A stretch of DNA of 64,000 nt from Calothrix sp. C42_A2020_038 (GCA_015272395.1 JACYLQ010000033.1:372001-436000), one strand, 5' to 3'; numbered from the stretch's first letter, positions 9,877 to 19,093 are shown. Numbers and translations: made by a program. Notes: generated from the sequence alone by a model not told the origin.

Positions 9877-10250
9877 ATTACTCCTGTACCTTTACCACGC
9901 TTGTCGTTGTCCATAGTCAACTGACCTTGCTTGTCTTCATTAACTTCTTCTAACTCTTCAGCACGCAATTGTTCATCTTCTTCAGCTACTTGACGCGCGT
10001 CACCAGGTACTTCATAATACATTTCTGGTTCAACAGCATAGTTATTTATCAAACCTTCGTTGTCTACAGTATAACCATCTGTTGTGCGAATACTATCCGA
10101 TGCAGCATCACCTTCAGTTGGTTTTGTTTTATAAAGTTCACCTTCACGTTCTTTGCGAGCTGCTGTTTCTGCAGGAATAATACCTCTATCATACTGGTCT
10201 CTTTCTGCGCGCTCGTGTGAATCAACTGCTTTGTTAACGTTATCTGCCAT
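9873..10250 (-). CDS. Small acidic hydrophilic protein, unknown function
   Basis: 125 aa, very rich in Glu, Asp, Lys and Arg, with no hydrophobic segment; probably partly disordered. It starts MADNVNKAVDSHERAERDQY. No catalytic motif is visible and the family was not recognised. It lies in a run of minus-strand genes for membrane or stress proteins (CAAD, BON lipoprotein, glycine-zipper protein), which suggests a stress-related role by context only. Its stop codon falls inside the end of an inverted-repeat element, so its C-terminus may have been altered by insertion. Confidence 0.75.
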   Translation of the reverse strand: MADNVNKAVDSHERAERDQYDRGIIPAETAARKEREGELYKTKPTEGDAASDSIRTTDGYTVDNEGLINNYAVEPEMYYEVPGDARQVAEEDEQLRAEELEEVNEDKQGQLTMDNDKRGKGTGVI

Positions 10251-10455
10251 AATAATCTGTCCTGATTAATACAATTTTTTCATTTCCAGAACTAGATTAA
10301 AATTTTCGCGTTCAAATATACACTATCTTTAGAAGTGAATGATACTAATGCTTTTGAAGCAATTTATCATCCAATAGGTATATATGTAATACCTAGCCCA
10401 GGTAGAGAAGTTACATACAATATTATATCCAGCAGCATAATCATAATAAAAGACT

Positions 10456-10483
10456 CGTAGAGACGCGATATTTTCCGCGTCTC
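10456..10483. repeat. GTAGAGACGCG dispersed hairpin
   Basis: GTAGAGACGCGATATTTTCC followed by GCGTCTC forms a short hairpin in the spacer between two minus-strand genes. The same core occurs at 5318, 17490, 20609, 23820 and 44500, so it is a dispersed intergenic repeat; it could also act as a transcription end. Confidence 0.55.
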
Positions 10484-10536
10484 AAACCGCGTGCGGATTT
10501 TACAAATGATGCACGGATTACTATAGTTTACGCGAT

Positions 10537-10980
10537 TTAAACTTCTTTCCCCAGAATTTGGTTTTTGAAGTTATTAATATTGGATGATAATTCCTGACGA
10601 GTAGAAGCTTTGAGCAAATACCGGGAAACGAACCAAGTGGCGTAACCGATACCAACTAGCTCAAATATGGTTGCGAATAAAGGAATGTCATTGACTGCAT
10701 CAAGGACAGCTAATACAAGCTTTACTGAAATAATAGCTGCCAATATTATGGCGACAGTAGTAATTTGGGACTTATAGTTGTTAAAAAAATTACCAACATA
10801 ATCAGGGAAACGGGCAAGAAAGGCTGCAACTTGATCGCTGATTTGTTGTAATTGGGTCGTGGTGGTTGATTCGGTTGCTGGTGGCAATTGTGGTAAATCT
10901 TCTGCAACAGGAGTTTCAGTCATACCTACACCGTTTTCCGCAGAAGGGTTGACATATTGGGGTTGTTCTTGAGTTTCCAT
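10537..10980 (-). CDS. CAAD-domain (CURT1-like) thylakoid membrane protein
   Basis: 147 aa. A hydrophilic N-terminal stretch of about 75 residues is followed by two membrane helices (TTVAIILAAIISVKLVLAVL and IFELVGIGYATWFVSRYLL) and a short amphipathic end, TRQELSSNINNFKNQILG. This is the CAAD arrangement found in cyanobacterial proteins, in domains appended to some aminoacyl-tRNA synthetases, and in plant CURT1 proteins that bend thylakoid edges. It probably oligomerises in the thylakoid membrane. It lies in a minus-strand block with stress-type proteins. Whether it is the strain's CurT orthologue or a paralogue cannot be decided here. Confidence 0.85.
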   Translation of the reverse strand: METQEQPQYVNPSAENGVGMTETPVAEDLPQLPPATESTTTTQLQQISDQVAAFLARFPDYVGNFFNNYKSQITTVAIILAAIISVKLVLAVLDAVNDIPLFATIFELVGIGYATWFVSRYLLKASTRQELSSNINNFKNQILGKEV

Positions 10981-11154
10981 AGTAATTCTCCTATTGGTTA
11001 CAATTTTTGATTCTCGATACTAATTCTAGATGTTAATCCAGATATTATATGTCAACAACTGTAAACCGACCGTAGGTGAGGTGTATACCTTGCCTACGTT
11101 CGGTTGATCAGCTATCTGATATAACTGATGTTTTGATATATCCAATAGATATAT

Positions 11155-11622
11155 CTACTGAACAACTTTTGCGTTCACAACTACATTGTTGACACCTTTA
11201 ATTTCTTTGGCTAAAGGCTCAATCTTATTAAGTTGATCTTGATTGGTTACAGTTCCAGAGACTTTAACTGTACCATTTTCTTCAGCTTCTACAGTCAGGG
11301 CGCCATTTGGAATATTGGCTTCTAACTTCGAGCGGACTTGACTAGCGAGGTCAGCTTCAGATCTGTTTGTACTAGCACCATCATTAAAAGCATTATTTCG
11401 TTGTTCGCGCGCACGAATGTCAGAATCTAATTGGGCACGTCGAACATCGCTTTGTGCGTCTTCTTGAGCAGCTTGAGTTGATTCTGCACTTGGAACTTCA
11501 GTTTGAGTAACATTAGTACCTGCGCTGTCAGGAGCATCCGCGCTAGTTTGTGCAGTGTCTTGGCACGCAGCGGCGCCTAAAACAAGAACACTACTAAGTA
11601 AAAGTGAAGTCAGCTTTCTCAT
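11155..11622 (-). CDS. BON-domain lipoprotein
   Basis: 155 aa. The N-terminus is a lipoprotein signal peptide with lipobox LGAAAC near residue 20, followed by a long Ala/Gln/Ser/Asp-rich linker. The C-terminal 65 residues form a BON domain (LASQVRSKLEANIPNGALTV, then TVKVSGTVTNQDQLNKIEPL). BON domains, as in OsmY, bind membranes or support envelope integrity under osmotic stress. It is expected to be membrane-anchored facing the periplasm. The neighbouring glycine-zipper protein and CAAD protein on the same strand fit an envelope/stress theme. Confidence 0.88.
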   Translation of the reverse strand: MRKLTSLLLSSVLVLGAAACQDTAQTSADAPDSAGTNVTQTEVPSAESTQAAQEDAQSDVRRAQLDSDIRAREQRNNAFNDGASTNRSEADLASQVRSKLEANIPNGALTVEAEENGTVKVSGTVTNQDQLNKIEPLAKEIKGVNNVVVNAKVVQ

Positions 11623-11697
11623 TTTTCTTGTGTTTTTATGATTGATTACTGATTGATGGGGGTTTTGTACTAATTATGGAAACTTAGTATCCAAGCT

Positions 11698-12369
11698 TTA
11701 TACCTTTTCATCGCGACGATCAATAATGACTACAGGCGCATCGTCGCTGTTAACATTTTGGGTAGTAGAGTAGTTAGTGCGCGAGGTGTCCATACCTGGT
11801 ACCATACCTGCTGTATCATAATTGCTAACAGGTTGGTCAAAAACTGCAAAATCTTCGATTCCACGGCGACGCAAAATAGCTTCTGCTGTGGCTATTTCAG
11901 AAGCAGTTCCATCTATTATTACTAAGTAATGACCGCGTTCTACACGTGTATTATATCGACGTGCTTCTTCTTCGGGGATTCCTAAACCAATTAAACCACC
12001 AATTAAAGAACCGGCTGCCGCACCGATACCGGCGCCAGCTAAAGTAGTAGCAATTGTAGTTGCAGTCGCACCTGCAAGCATAATTGGACCCACACCCGGT
12101 ATTGCTAAGGTGCCCAGACCTACCAACAACCCTGTTAAACCACCTAATGTACCACCAGATACCGCGCCAAGAGATGCACCTTCATCAGCTTTATTACCTA
12201 CTCGCTCTTGAACTTCAGCACCTGCAATACTATTACTGTCATTATCTTGAGCAATGACTGATACGCGATCCATTGTAAAACCAGAATTTCTTAACTCATG
12301 TAATGCATCTTCAGCATCTCGACGATGAGAAAATACACCCACAGCTCTTCTATGTAAACCTACTACCAT
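11698..12369 (-). CDS. General-stress-protein-17M-like glycine-zipper membrane protein
   Basis: 223 aa from the ATG at 12369, which has GGAGAG about 8 bp upstream; a GTG 18 bases earlier is less well placed. The N-terminus (AVGVFSHRRDAEDALHELRN, then VSVIAQD) resembles the GSP17M/YflT ferredoxin-like domain. Residues about 80-145 form a long Gly/Ala-rich hydrophobic region with repeated GxxxG spacing (GGTLGGLTGLLVGLG, GAGIGAAAGSLIGGLIGLG), typical of glycine-zipper membrane insertion. A second small alpha/beta segment (HYLVIIDGTASEIATAEAIL) follows. Function unknown; likely stress-induced and membrane-associated. Confidence 0.85.
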   Translation of the reverse strand: MVVGLHRRAVGVFSHRRDAEDALHELRNSGFTMDRVSVIAQDNDSNSIAGAEVQERVGNKADEGASLGAVSGGTLGGLTGLLVGLGTLAIPGVGPIMLAGATATTIATTLAGAGIGAAAGSLIGGLIGLGIPEEEARRYNTRVERGHYLVIIDGTASEIATAEAILRRRGIEDFAVFDQPVSNYDTAGMVPGMDTSRTNYSTTQNVNSDDAPVVIIDRRDEKV

Positions 12370-13097
12370 GTTCACTCTCTCCCACACTATAATATTTACT
12401 GGGTTTCTTCGTTTTAAAAAAGTTTTTTACTTCTTCTAAACTAATTTATATGTTGGTTTGATTAACTTTTCATCAATCGCTTGCTAGAGTTTTTATCTCT
12501 ATCAAAAGTTAGATTAATTATGATTGTTACTCATGCAATTGGCATATAAAAACAGAAAAAATTAACGTAGTGATAGGACTTATAGCTTTGGACACAGACA
12601 ATAATTTTGTAAAAAATCATAAGTTTACATTATATTTATATTTTTGTTAATAATATTATAAAAACTATATTACTACTTAATATCAATTTGATGCTCCACC
12701 ACTATTAACAAGTAGTACCACAGTTACTCCTTTCTACTTGTGGAATAGGGGTTGAGGGAGGGTTTTCAAGATACTGTGAAAAGTCAGGTTTATATATGTA
12801 AGTATACTAAAATATAACTTTTGATAGTCAAACCTATTCCTTTGGTAAGTAACAAACAGTTTTAATAATAATTAAGGTAATTAAGTAAGTTTAACATTGT
12901 TTCAACTATTTAATCAATCACCAAGCTAAGTAGATAGGTCTGATTGAACGAGAGATTGTCATTGCAAGTGGAAGAATGATGAAGCAACGCAATCACAACA
13001 TTTAAAGCTTAATATTTACTTACATTAATTATTTTTTACTTATCTACTTACTATATCTTTGATTAATAATGCAAACGAGATTGAGGAGATATTAAAG
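12370..13097. other. AT-rich intergenic region upstream of the giant repeat protein
   Basis: About 730 bp between divergent genes. AT-rich, with no open frame, RNA gene or repeat element recognised. It contains GAGGAG at 13083-13088, which serves as ribosome-binding site for the ATG at 13098. Confidence 0.55.
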
Positions 13098-15959
13098 ATG
13101 TACCACAATATAAGCAACTTATTGCAATCTAATTTTGTACATTCAGCGAAATTTGTATCTACAACAATAGTACAAGATACACTCACACCTGAACAAGCAT
13201 CAATGATGTTTTCTGGACCAAAGTTTTTAGTTGCATTATTCGCTGGTTTAACAATGGCAGTTGCATTTCAATTGCTATTAACAAATTTTTCGGTTGCGGT
13301 GGGAGTTTCATCAGAAATCGATGTTGGTGATGATGAAGTAGATACTATTGGAAATCAAATTCGTGCTGTTGAAGCTAAAGTCGGTTCTTGGGCACTTTTT
13401 ACTGTTAGTTTAGCATTAGGAAGCGCTTGTTTTCTTGCTGTTAAACTGAGTTTAATCGAAAGCGCGTTACTTGGTTCTATAATTGGCGTAGTTATTTGGT
13501 CTGCATTTTTTGCTTTGATTACCTGGCTGGGTTCTAATGCTGTTGGTTCATTGATTGGTACTATTATTAATACAGCCAATTCTGGTTTCAAAGGATTGAT
13601 GAAAACTGCGTCATCAACAATTGGCGCCAATATTGTGAGGCAGCAAACTGTATCAACTGCTGAAGAAATAGCTGCTGCTGTACGTAAGGAATTAACGTCA
13701 GGTTTCGATGCAGAAATCATTCAAAATACCCTCCAAAGTTCTTTAAGTTCACTCCAGCTACCCAGTCTAAATCTAGGTGAAATTCGTAGTCAGTTTGATA
13801 AAATATTAAAGAATATCGACTTTCAATCCCTTGGCGATAGCGATATCTTAAGAAATATCAATCGTCAAACTTTTGTTGATTTAATCAGTAGTCGTACTGA
13901 CTTTTCTAAAAACGATGTTAACCGCATTGCAGACCAGTTAGAAGCAGCTTGGCAGCAAGCAATTAATGGCAAAAATCCTACTGAGCAAGTAATTGATTTA
14001 CTAAAATCTGCAACTCCTGATGAATTAAATTCAGAAAACATCGGCGCCCGCTTGCAGCAGTTAGTAGCTGGTGGTAACGGTAATGGTAAAGAAAATTACA
14101 GCTTAACTGAGAGAGCAGTAGAATTTGGGTTAAGCACAGTTGCAGGCGCCGTGCTTAATAGAATTGATTTCTCCAATATTGATGTGGATAAAGTCAAGCA
14201 TCAATTACAAGAGATTAAAGGTAATGCTCAAAATGTTGATATTGACAGAATTGCTGAACAATTGCAGCAACTGCGAGATCAAGCAATACGAAAAGTTGCT
14301 GACGTGGCGCCTTCGTCGTTGAGTGATAATCGAGATGTAACAGATAATACAATTAAAGAGGATATAGAAGAATATATCCTATATTCACTACCCTGGCATT
14401 TCAACCGGATTACTCTCAAAGATGAATTCCACGAAGTTATCTTTGACCCTAGTGCTTCACCAACAGCTATTCGTAGACAAATTGAGGGGTTAGACACCTC
14501 ATATTTTGCCAACTTGCTCAAACAACGTGGTGATATCAGCGAAGCACGCATCAAAGAGATTTCTGAACAATTGGAAAGTGTTCGTCAAGAAGTTTTGGCA
14601 AAAATCCAAAATTCAGAAGATAAAGAGCTTCAACCACTTGATCGGGTAGAAAATTATCTACGTTCCACAAATAAAGATGAACTAAACTCTGAAGCAATCG
14701 AGGAAAAGTTTATCAATTTACTTGGAGATCTACAAGAAAACGCTGAAGAGTTAGGCAAGCGTTTTGGTAATTTGAATCGCGATACTTTATTACAAGTTCT
14801 TTCTTCACGTCAAGATTTGAGCGAAGAAGAAACTAATAGAATAGTAAGTCAACTCGAAGCAATTCGTGACCGAGTTCTTGATAAAGCGCGCGAATTACAG
14901 TCTCAAATGGAAACCCAAGCACAAGAATTGCGCCAAAAAGTCGAAGATTATCTACGCAATACAAATCTGGACGAGCTAAATCCTGAAGGTATCGAAGACG
15001 ATTTTAGAACTTTATTTAATGACCCACAAGCTGGTGCGAGTGCTTTACGTTCACGCTTGTCACAATTTGACCGTGAAACTCTAGTGACATTACTAACTCA
15101 GCGTGGTGATTTAAACGAGGAGCAAATTAACCAAGTTATCGACTCTTTCCAAACCACAGTTGAAAATGTGATTCAGGCGCCACAACGTTTAGCAAAACGT
15201 TCGACACAACGAGTTGTAGACTTTGAAACTAATTTAGAGAATTACCTGCGAAACACCAACAAAGAAGAACTCAACCCAGAGGCAATCAAACGTGACTTAC
15301 GGTTATTACTACAAGACCCACGCGCTGGAGTTGAAGGTTGGAGTTACCGAATTTCAAAAATCAACCGTTCGACTTTGATCGCACTGCTCTCACAGCGCGA
15401 AGATATTTCTGAAGAAGAAGCAAATCGTATTGTCGGACAAATCGAATCTATACGCGACTCACTCGTCGAACAACTTAAGCAAGTTCAACAGCGAGTGCAA
15501 TCTGCTCTTGATGGTGTATTTGGTAAAATTCGTAATTACCTAAATTCACTTGAACGTCCTGAACTTAATTATGAAGGAATTCAACAAGACTTTTCCAAAT
15601 TATTCGACGACCCACAAGCTGGTTTTGATGCATTACGTTCTCGTTTGAGTCAATTTGACCGTAATACACTCGTTGCTTTACTTGCCTCGCGCGAAGATAT
15701 ATCAGAGGAGCAAGCCAACCAAATTGTAAACCGTATAGAAACTACGCGCGATAAAGTTCTTCAACGTGCAGAAATGATCCAAACAGAGACCCAAAAACGT
15801 CTGACCCAAATTAAAGAGAATGCCAAAAAACAAGTAAGCGACACTAAAAAAGCAGTTGCAGATGCAGCTTGGTGGCTTTTCGGCACCGCTGTTACATCAC
15901 TTGCTGTTTCTGCACTCGCAGGTGCTGTAGCTGTACGAGGACTTTGGTTCCTTGGTTAA
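13098..15959 (+). CDS. Giant membrane-anchored tandem-repeat protein (paralogue of 40249-43383)
   Basis: 953 aa from the ATG at 13098, chosen because GAGGAG lies 9 bp upstream. Layout: about 40 soluble residues; three or four N-terminal membrane helices (FLVALFAGLTMAVAFQLLL, ALFTVSLALGSACFLAVKLS, LLGSIIGVVIWSAFFALITW); about six repeats of 80-100 residues; a Lys/Gln-rich helix; and a C-terminal membrane helix. Each repeat has the pattern YLRxTxxxELNPEgI, FxxLfxDPqAG, LSqfdRxtLvxLLxqRxDiseEeaNqIv. It therefore looks like a long helical solenoid tethered at both ends. The family was not recognised and no enzyme motif is present. A second copy, with one extra repeat, lies 25 kb away beside hli genes. 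Confidence 0.85.
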   Translation: MYHNISNLLQSNFVHSAKFVSTTIVQDTLTPEQASMMFSGPKFLVALFAGLTMAVAFQLLLTNFSVAVGVSSEIDVGDDEVDTIGNQIRAVEAKVGSWALFTVSLALGSACFLAVKLSLIESALLGSIIGVVIWSAFFALITWLGSNAVGSLIGTIINTANSGFKGLMKTASSTIGANIVRQQTVSTAEEIAAAVRKELTSGFDAEIIQNTLQSSLSSLQLPSLNLGEIRSQFDKILKNIDFQSLGDSDILRNINRQTFVDLISSRTDFSKNDVNRIADQLEAAWQQAINGKNPTEQVIDLLKSATPDELNSENIGARLQQLVAGGNGNGKENYSLTERAVEFGLSTVAGAVLNRIDFSNIDVDKVKHQLQEIKGNAQNVDIDRIAEQLQQLRDQAIRKVADVAPSSLSDNRDVTDNTIKEDIEEYILYSLPWHFNRITLKDEFHEVIFDPSASPTAIRRQIEGLDTSYFANLLKQRGDISEARIKEISEQLESVRQEVLAKIQNSEDKELQPLDRVENYLRSTNKDELNSEAIEEKFINLLGDLQENAEELGKRFGNLNRDTLLQVLSSRQDLSEEETNRIVSQLEAIRDRVLDKARELQSQMETQAQELRQKVEDYLRNTNLDELNPEGIEDDFRTLFNDPQAGASALRSRLSQFDRETLVTLLTQRGDLNEEQINQVIDSFQTTVENVIQAPQRLAKRSTQRVVDFETNLENYLRNTNKEELNPEAIKRDLRLLLQDPRAGVEGWSYRISKINRSTLIALLSQREDISEEEANRIVGQIESIRDSLVEQLKQVQQRVQSALDGVFGKIRNYLNSLERPELNYEGIQQDFSKLFDDPQAGFDALRSRLSQFDRNTLVALLASREDISEEQANQIVNRIETTRDKVLQRAEMIQTETQKRLTQIKENAKKQVSDTKKAVADAAWWLFGTAVTSLAVSALAGAVAVRGLWFLG

Positions 15960-15979
15960 GTACTTGGTGAGTAGTCAAT

Positions 15980-16023
15980 AAAACGTAGTAAATCCTGTAC
16001 ACTTCACAGACTAGCTACGTTTT
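15980..16023. terminator. Possible terminator hairpin between convergent genes
   Basis: AAAACGTAG and CTACGTTTT form a 9-bp stem with a loop of about 26 bases between the giant repeat gene and the convergent oxidoreductase remnant. The A/T ends would give a U-tract in either direction. The large loop makes this only a moderate candidate. Confidence 0.4.
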
Positions 16024-16062
16024 ACCATGATAATTTACTCTTACCGTTTTACAAATCTTCAT

Positions 16063-16710
16063 CTATGCCGCCAGAGCATTCTCAAAGTTATCCAAGCGTG
16101 CTATGTCTTCTTGTTGTGAGTTAGGTTGACCATAAATTTTTGATAGTTTTCCTGTGTTGACTAATATATCGTGTACTTCCTGATTCGAGATTTGATTGAG
16201 ATTGCGGTTACTTAACATTGCTAATGCTGCTGCAATACCAATACCTTGCCCAACCGCACAATTGAACTCAACAATTCGTCCCGCAGAGGATGCATAACCT
16301 TCAAATCCTGATGCTGGGCTAATAACAGCTAAATTTGATACTGAATTTAATATTGCGTGTTGAATACCGACATTAAACAGTGGGGGTGGTAATTTAACTT
16401 CACCTAGCCCTTTTGCAGATGCACGGGCGCCTAACCCTTCAATTCCACCACGTATGTCAAAATGGTAGCCAAATGTACCTAATGCTTCGGATGCTGGTAC
16501 ACCACCTTTGAGCATTTTGGTACCTGTTAAGGAGTCAACAGCACCTTTAACGTTACCAGCATGGCGAATGTATAGCTCTGGTGCTGGAATGACAGATGTG
16601 GCGCCAAGAGCCATAAACCATTGACTTAACAACTGCATTTCTTTAAGCATTTCGGGTGTAGGTTTTGCAGCACCACGAGCTAATAATTCAGCTTGGTTCG
16701 CATTGACTAT
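16063..16710 (-). pseudogene. C-terminal remnant of an FAD-dependent oxidoreductase
   Basis: The frame is open from 16710 to the stop at 16063. The first ATG is at 16650 (195 aa), but homologous-looking sequence (QAELLARGAAKPTPE) continues upstream of it to an in-frame TGA at 16711-16713, with no usable start. The end has GRIVEFNCAVGQGIGIAAALA, the C-terminal FAD-contact segment of the FAD_oxidored family, whose members are usually several hundred residues longer. The N-terminal dinucleotide-binding motif is missing. Best read as a 5'-truncated, probably inactive gene fragment; expression from the ATG at 16650 is possible but would lack the FAD-binding core. Confidence 0.7.
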
Positions 16711-16933
16711 TCACAAGTTACACTCTTGTCATTTGGCATAAATAAATCTTCCCCCATACTTTTTTCAACGTTTAGAGGAAATCAACAAGCCAAATCAATA
16801 CAATTCCGGATACACTCAGAATCTAGCAAGATTTATGCAACAAACTGACTTGAGCAACCCTGCATTAAATCAAGAAAATTTGTTTTGACAACCAAAGATT
16901 GTCAAAATTTATCATTAAAGCTATTTCTATCAA

Positions 16934-17362
16934 CTATTCTTCGACAGTGGTAACAAAATAGTCTTCTTGTCCAGACTTAATATAACAATAGAAGACATGT
17001 TTCTCATGTTCTATGTCCTGACTCTCAGTTTCGGTACCATTGCAGTTGCTACCACTACCAATTGTGATATCAGCACTTACAGTAACTATGTACTCCTTGT
17101 CTAAATCATTCCGTTCTAAGACTTCAACATTGGTGATATCACACGCCAATGTTGTTGCCCAAGAATAAGTATCATTATTAGAATTGACTTGATCTTCACT
17201 AACCAAATTAGTGTTAGTGCCAACCGAAATGTTCCAATTATCCCAGTAGTATATCCTATCGCCAACACGCGCGTGTTCCTCTCGGATATACGTGCGAGCA
17301 ATTGCACATAATTGCTCGTTGGTTGGGCGTTCTTTTGTCGGAATTGTAGATACAGCCTGCAT
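16934..17362 (-). CDS. Hypothetical protein, 142 aa
   Basis: Not recognised. Starts MQAVSTIPTKERPTNEQLCA and contains several Cys residues (LCAIA, LACDI, SNCNG, FYCYI) and many beta-strand-like stretches in the second half (EYIVTVSADITIGSG, HVFYCYIKSG). No signal peptide or membrane helix. It sits between an oxidoreductase remnant and a pentapeptide protein on the same strand, with spacers over 150 bp, so an operon is unlikely. Length and even composition suggest a real gene. Confidence 0.65.
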   Translation of the reverse strand: MQAVSTIPTKERPTNEQLCAIARTYIREEHARVGDRIYYWDNWNISVGTNTNLVSEDQVNSNNDTYSWATTLACDITNVEVLERNDLDKEYIVTVSADITIGSGSNCNGTETESQDIEHEKHVFYCYIKSGQEDYFVTTVEE

Positions 17363-17489
17363 AACTAAAAACCTCGACGATTTTTGGTTATTAGCTACGT
17401 TACATTGATTGAGCTTGAAAGTGTAGGTGTTTTAATTTTAAATTTATAATTTTTCTCCCTCCAAATATAAGATATAACTTATCAGGGCA

Positions 17490-17521
17490 GTAGAGACGTG
17501 ATATCAACAGCGCGTCTCTAC
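17490..17521. repeat. GTAGAGACGTG hairpin repeat
   Basis: GTAGAGACGTG and CGCGTCTCTAC form an 11-bp stem (one G-T pair) with a 10-base loop. It lies just downstream of the pentapeptide-repeat gene on the minus strand, where it could act as a terminator. It belongs to the dispersed GTAGAGAC family seen at 20609 and 44500. Confidence 0.6.
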
Positions 17522-17530
17522 ATGTAACAA

Positions 17531-18073
17531 TTAACCAGCCCAAGTTACCCATTTGTGCGATAAACCTGTTTGTGGTTTTTCTGCGCTCATTTCTTGTTCG
17601 CTCAGAATTGCACCTGTTAAATCCGCACCAGTGATTTCTGCTTCATATAGATTCGTAGCTGTCAAATTCGCATGGAATAAATTGGCACCACTTAAGTCAG
17701 TACCACTTAATTCTGCTTCGCTCATATTCGCACGTGCTAAATTTACTAGAACTAAGCTAGCGCTTCTTAAATCAGCACGACTGAGATTTGTTGCCTCCAT
17801 ATTCGCATTAATCAAATCGGCGCCAATCAAATTTGTTTCACTTAAGTTCGCACCACTCAAGTTAGCATTGTTGAGGTCTGCATCTGTTAAGTTTGCTCGA
17901 CTCAAGTCACAACCACTCAAATTTGCACGATTCAGATTGGCACCACTCAAGTCAGCACCACTCAAATTTGCACCACTTAAATCAATATCACTAAGATTCG
18001 CTTGATGCAAAATTACCCCATTAAAATCTCTTTCTCCAGCCGCATACCGATTCAGGAGCATACTCTTATCCAT
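17531..18073 (-). CDS. Pentapeptide-repeat protein
   Basis: 180 aa. From about residue 20 to 160 almost the whole protein is A(D/N)LSx pentapeptides (for example DLSGANLSGADLSGANLNRA), which fold as a right-handed quadrilateral beta-helix. Roughly 27 consecutive repeats are visible, with short unrelated ends (MDKSMLLNRYAAGERDFNG and a C-terminal SHKWVTWAG). No membrane segment or enzyme domain. Such proteins are abundant in cyanobacteria and mostly of unknown role; nothing nearby suggests topoisomerase protection of the Qnr kind. Confidence 0.92.
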   Translation of the reverse strand: MDKSMLLNRYAAGERDFNGVILHQANLSDIDLSGANLSGADLSGANLNRANLSGCDLSRANLTDADLNNANLSGANLSETNLIGADLINANMEATNLSRADLRSASLVLVNLARANMSEAELSGTDLSGANLFHANLTATNLYEAEITGADLTGAILSEQEMSAEKPQTGLSHKWVTWAG

Positions 18074-18571
18074 AAATATTGCCTCACTCTGGTTTACAGA
18101 TTTGCTTTTAAGAATAGCGAGTCACTTCCCCTCAAGCCACACTTAAGTAACGATATGATTCGATTGCTTTTAAGGACTTCCAAAAAATTAATTCTCCATA
18201 TTGTGGGATGAGCTTTAAGGATACCCATTTTATATTAAGGGCGCTTATCGACCTCCACTTCACAAAAAATTTGGGTATTGATTTAATTAGAAGTCCCTTA
18301 ATCAACGTTTGAGCTAAAACTTGTATTCTTAATTGTGCAGTCGTTTTTCATTTTTATGAGATTTACTTAACATAAATATACTATTTTTCGGTGTAGTAAT
18401 TTCTAATTAGGTATTCAAACTTAATGTAATTCTCAAAGCTAGAATTTTTTTAATAGAAAAATTAAAAAATCATCTACCCACAGATATATAATTAAAAAAA
18501 ACAGAAGTTTTACTTGTGAAGAAGCAATAAAGTGTATATTATTATTCTCGCACTATATAGATACAAAAGTT
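18074..18571. other. Intergenic region without recognised features
   Basis: About 500 bp between divergent genes (pentapeptide protein and Ntn-hydrolase). AT-rich; no open frame of note, no repeat family member and no RNA gene seen. Confidence 0.5.
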
Positions 18572-19093
18572 ATGAGTGTTGTTGCAGCGAGAAAATATGC
18601 TGATAGACTCGTGTTTGCCGCAGATAGTATTCGTATAAGTGGTTACTTAACAGAAACTTCGCGAGTATCTGGACACGAACAGGGAAAACTGTTTGAGGTG
18701 AATGATATTGTGATTGGTAGCGTCGGTTGGATAATGGAGTTAAGCTTTATGCAGCTATTTGCGCGTAACCACAAACCATCTACAGCAACCGTAGAAGCTG
18801 TATTAGAGTATATTGTTGAGTTTTACGCATGGGCAAAAAAGAAAGATGACACTTTTGGCAAGCGAAATAGCTATTTAATTGGTATGGAAAGTGAAATTTT
18901 TCGTGTTTCTGATGGCTATTTGGTTGAAAAAATTAACGAATTCAGCGCAATAGGTGCTGGTAGAGAATTTGCACTAACTGCGATGTATTTGGATAAAAAC
19001 CCCCAAGAGGCAGTTGAAATTGCAAACGAATTGTGTGTATACTGTGCGGCACCAGTGAATACAATTGTGAAACACGTCAGAACTACAGTGTGA
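18572..19093 (+). CDS. Proteasome-like Ntn-hydrolase (HslV/proteasome-beta fold), stand-alone
   Basis: 173 aa. After the initiator Met comes Ser2 in SVVAARKYADRLVFAADSIR, matching the N-terminal nucleophile strand and AADS turn of HslV and proteasome beta subunits. GKLFEVNDIVIGSVG follows, corresponding to the catalytic-Lys region. Near the end, AIGAGREFALTAMYLDKNP and EAVEIANELCVYCAAPVNTI match the conserved GSG-ALAA and helix-strand end of the fold. If active, Met removal would expose Ser2 as nucleophile. No unfoldase (HslU-like) gene is adjacent. The fold assignment is fairly secure; peptidase activity and substrates are inference. Confidence 0.75.
   Translation: MSVVAARKYADRLVFAADSIRISGYLTETSRVSGHEQGKLFEVNDIVIGSVGWIMELSFMQLFARNHKPSTATVEAVLEYIVEFYAWAKKKDDTFGKRNSYLIGMESEIFRVSDGYLVEKINEFSAIGAGREFALTAMYLDKNPQEAVEIANELCVYCAAPVNTIVKHVRTTV

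Noticed and set aside
17553-18005. 150-codon plus-strand frame opposite the pentapeptide gene
   Set aside because: It is the mirror frame of a periodic gene; the repeated residues arise from the 15-bp periodicity on the other strand.
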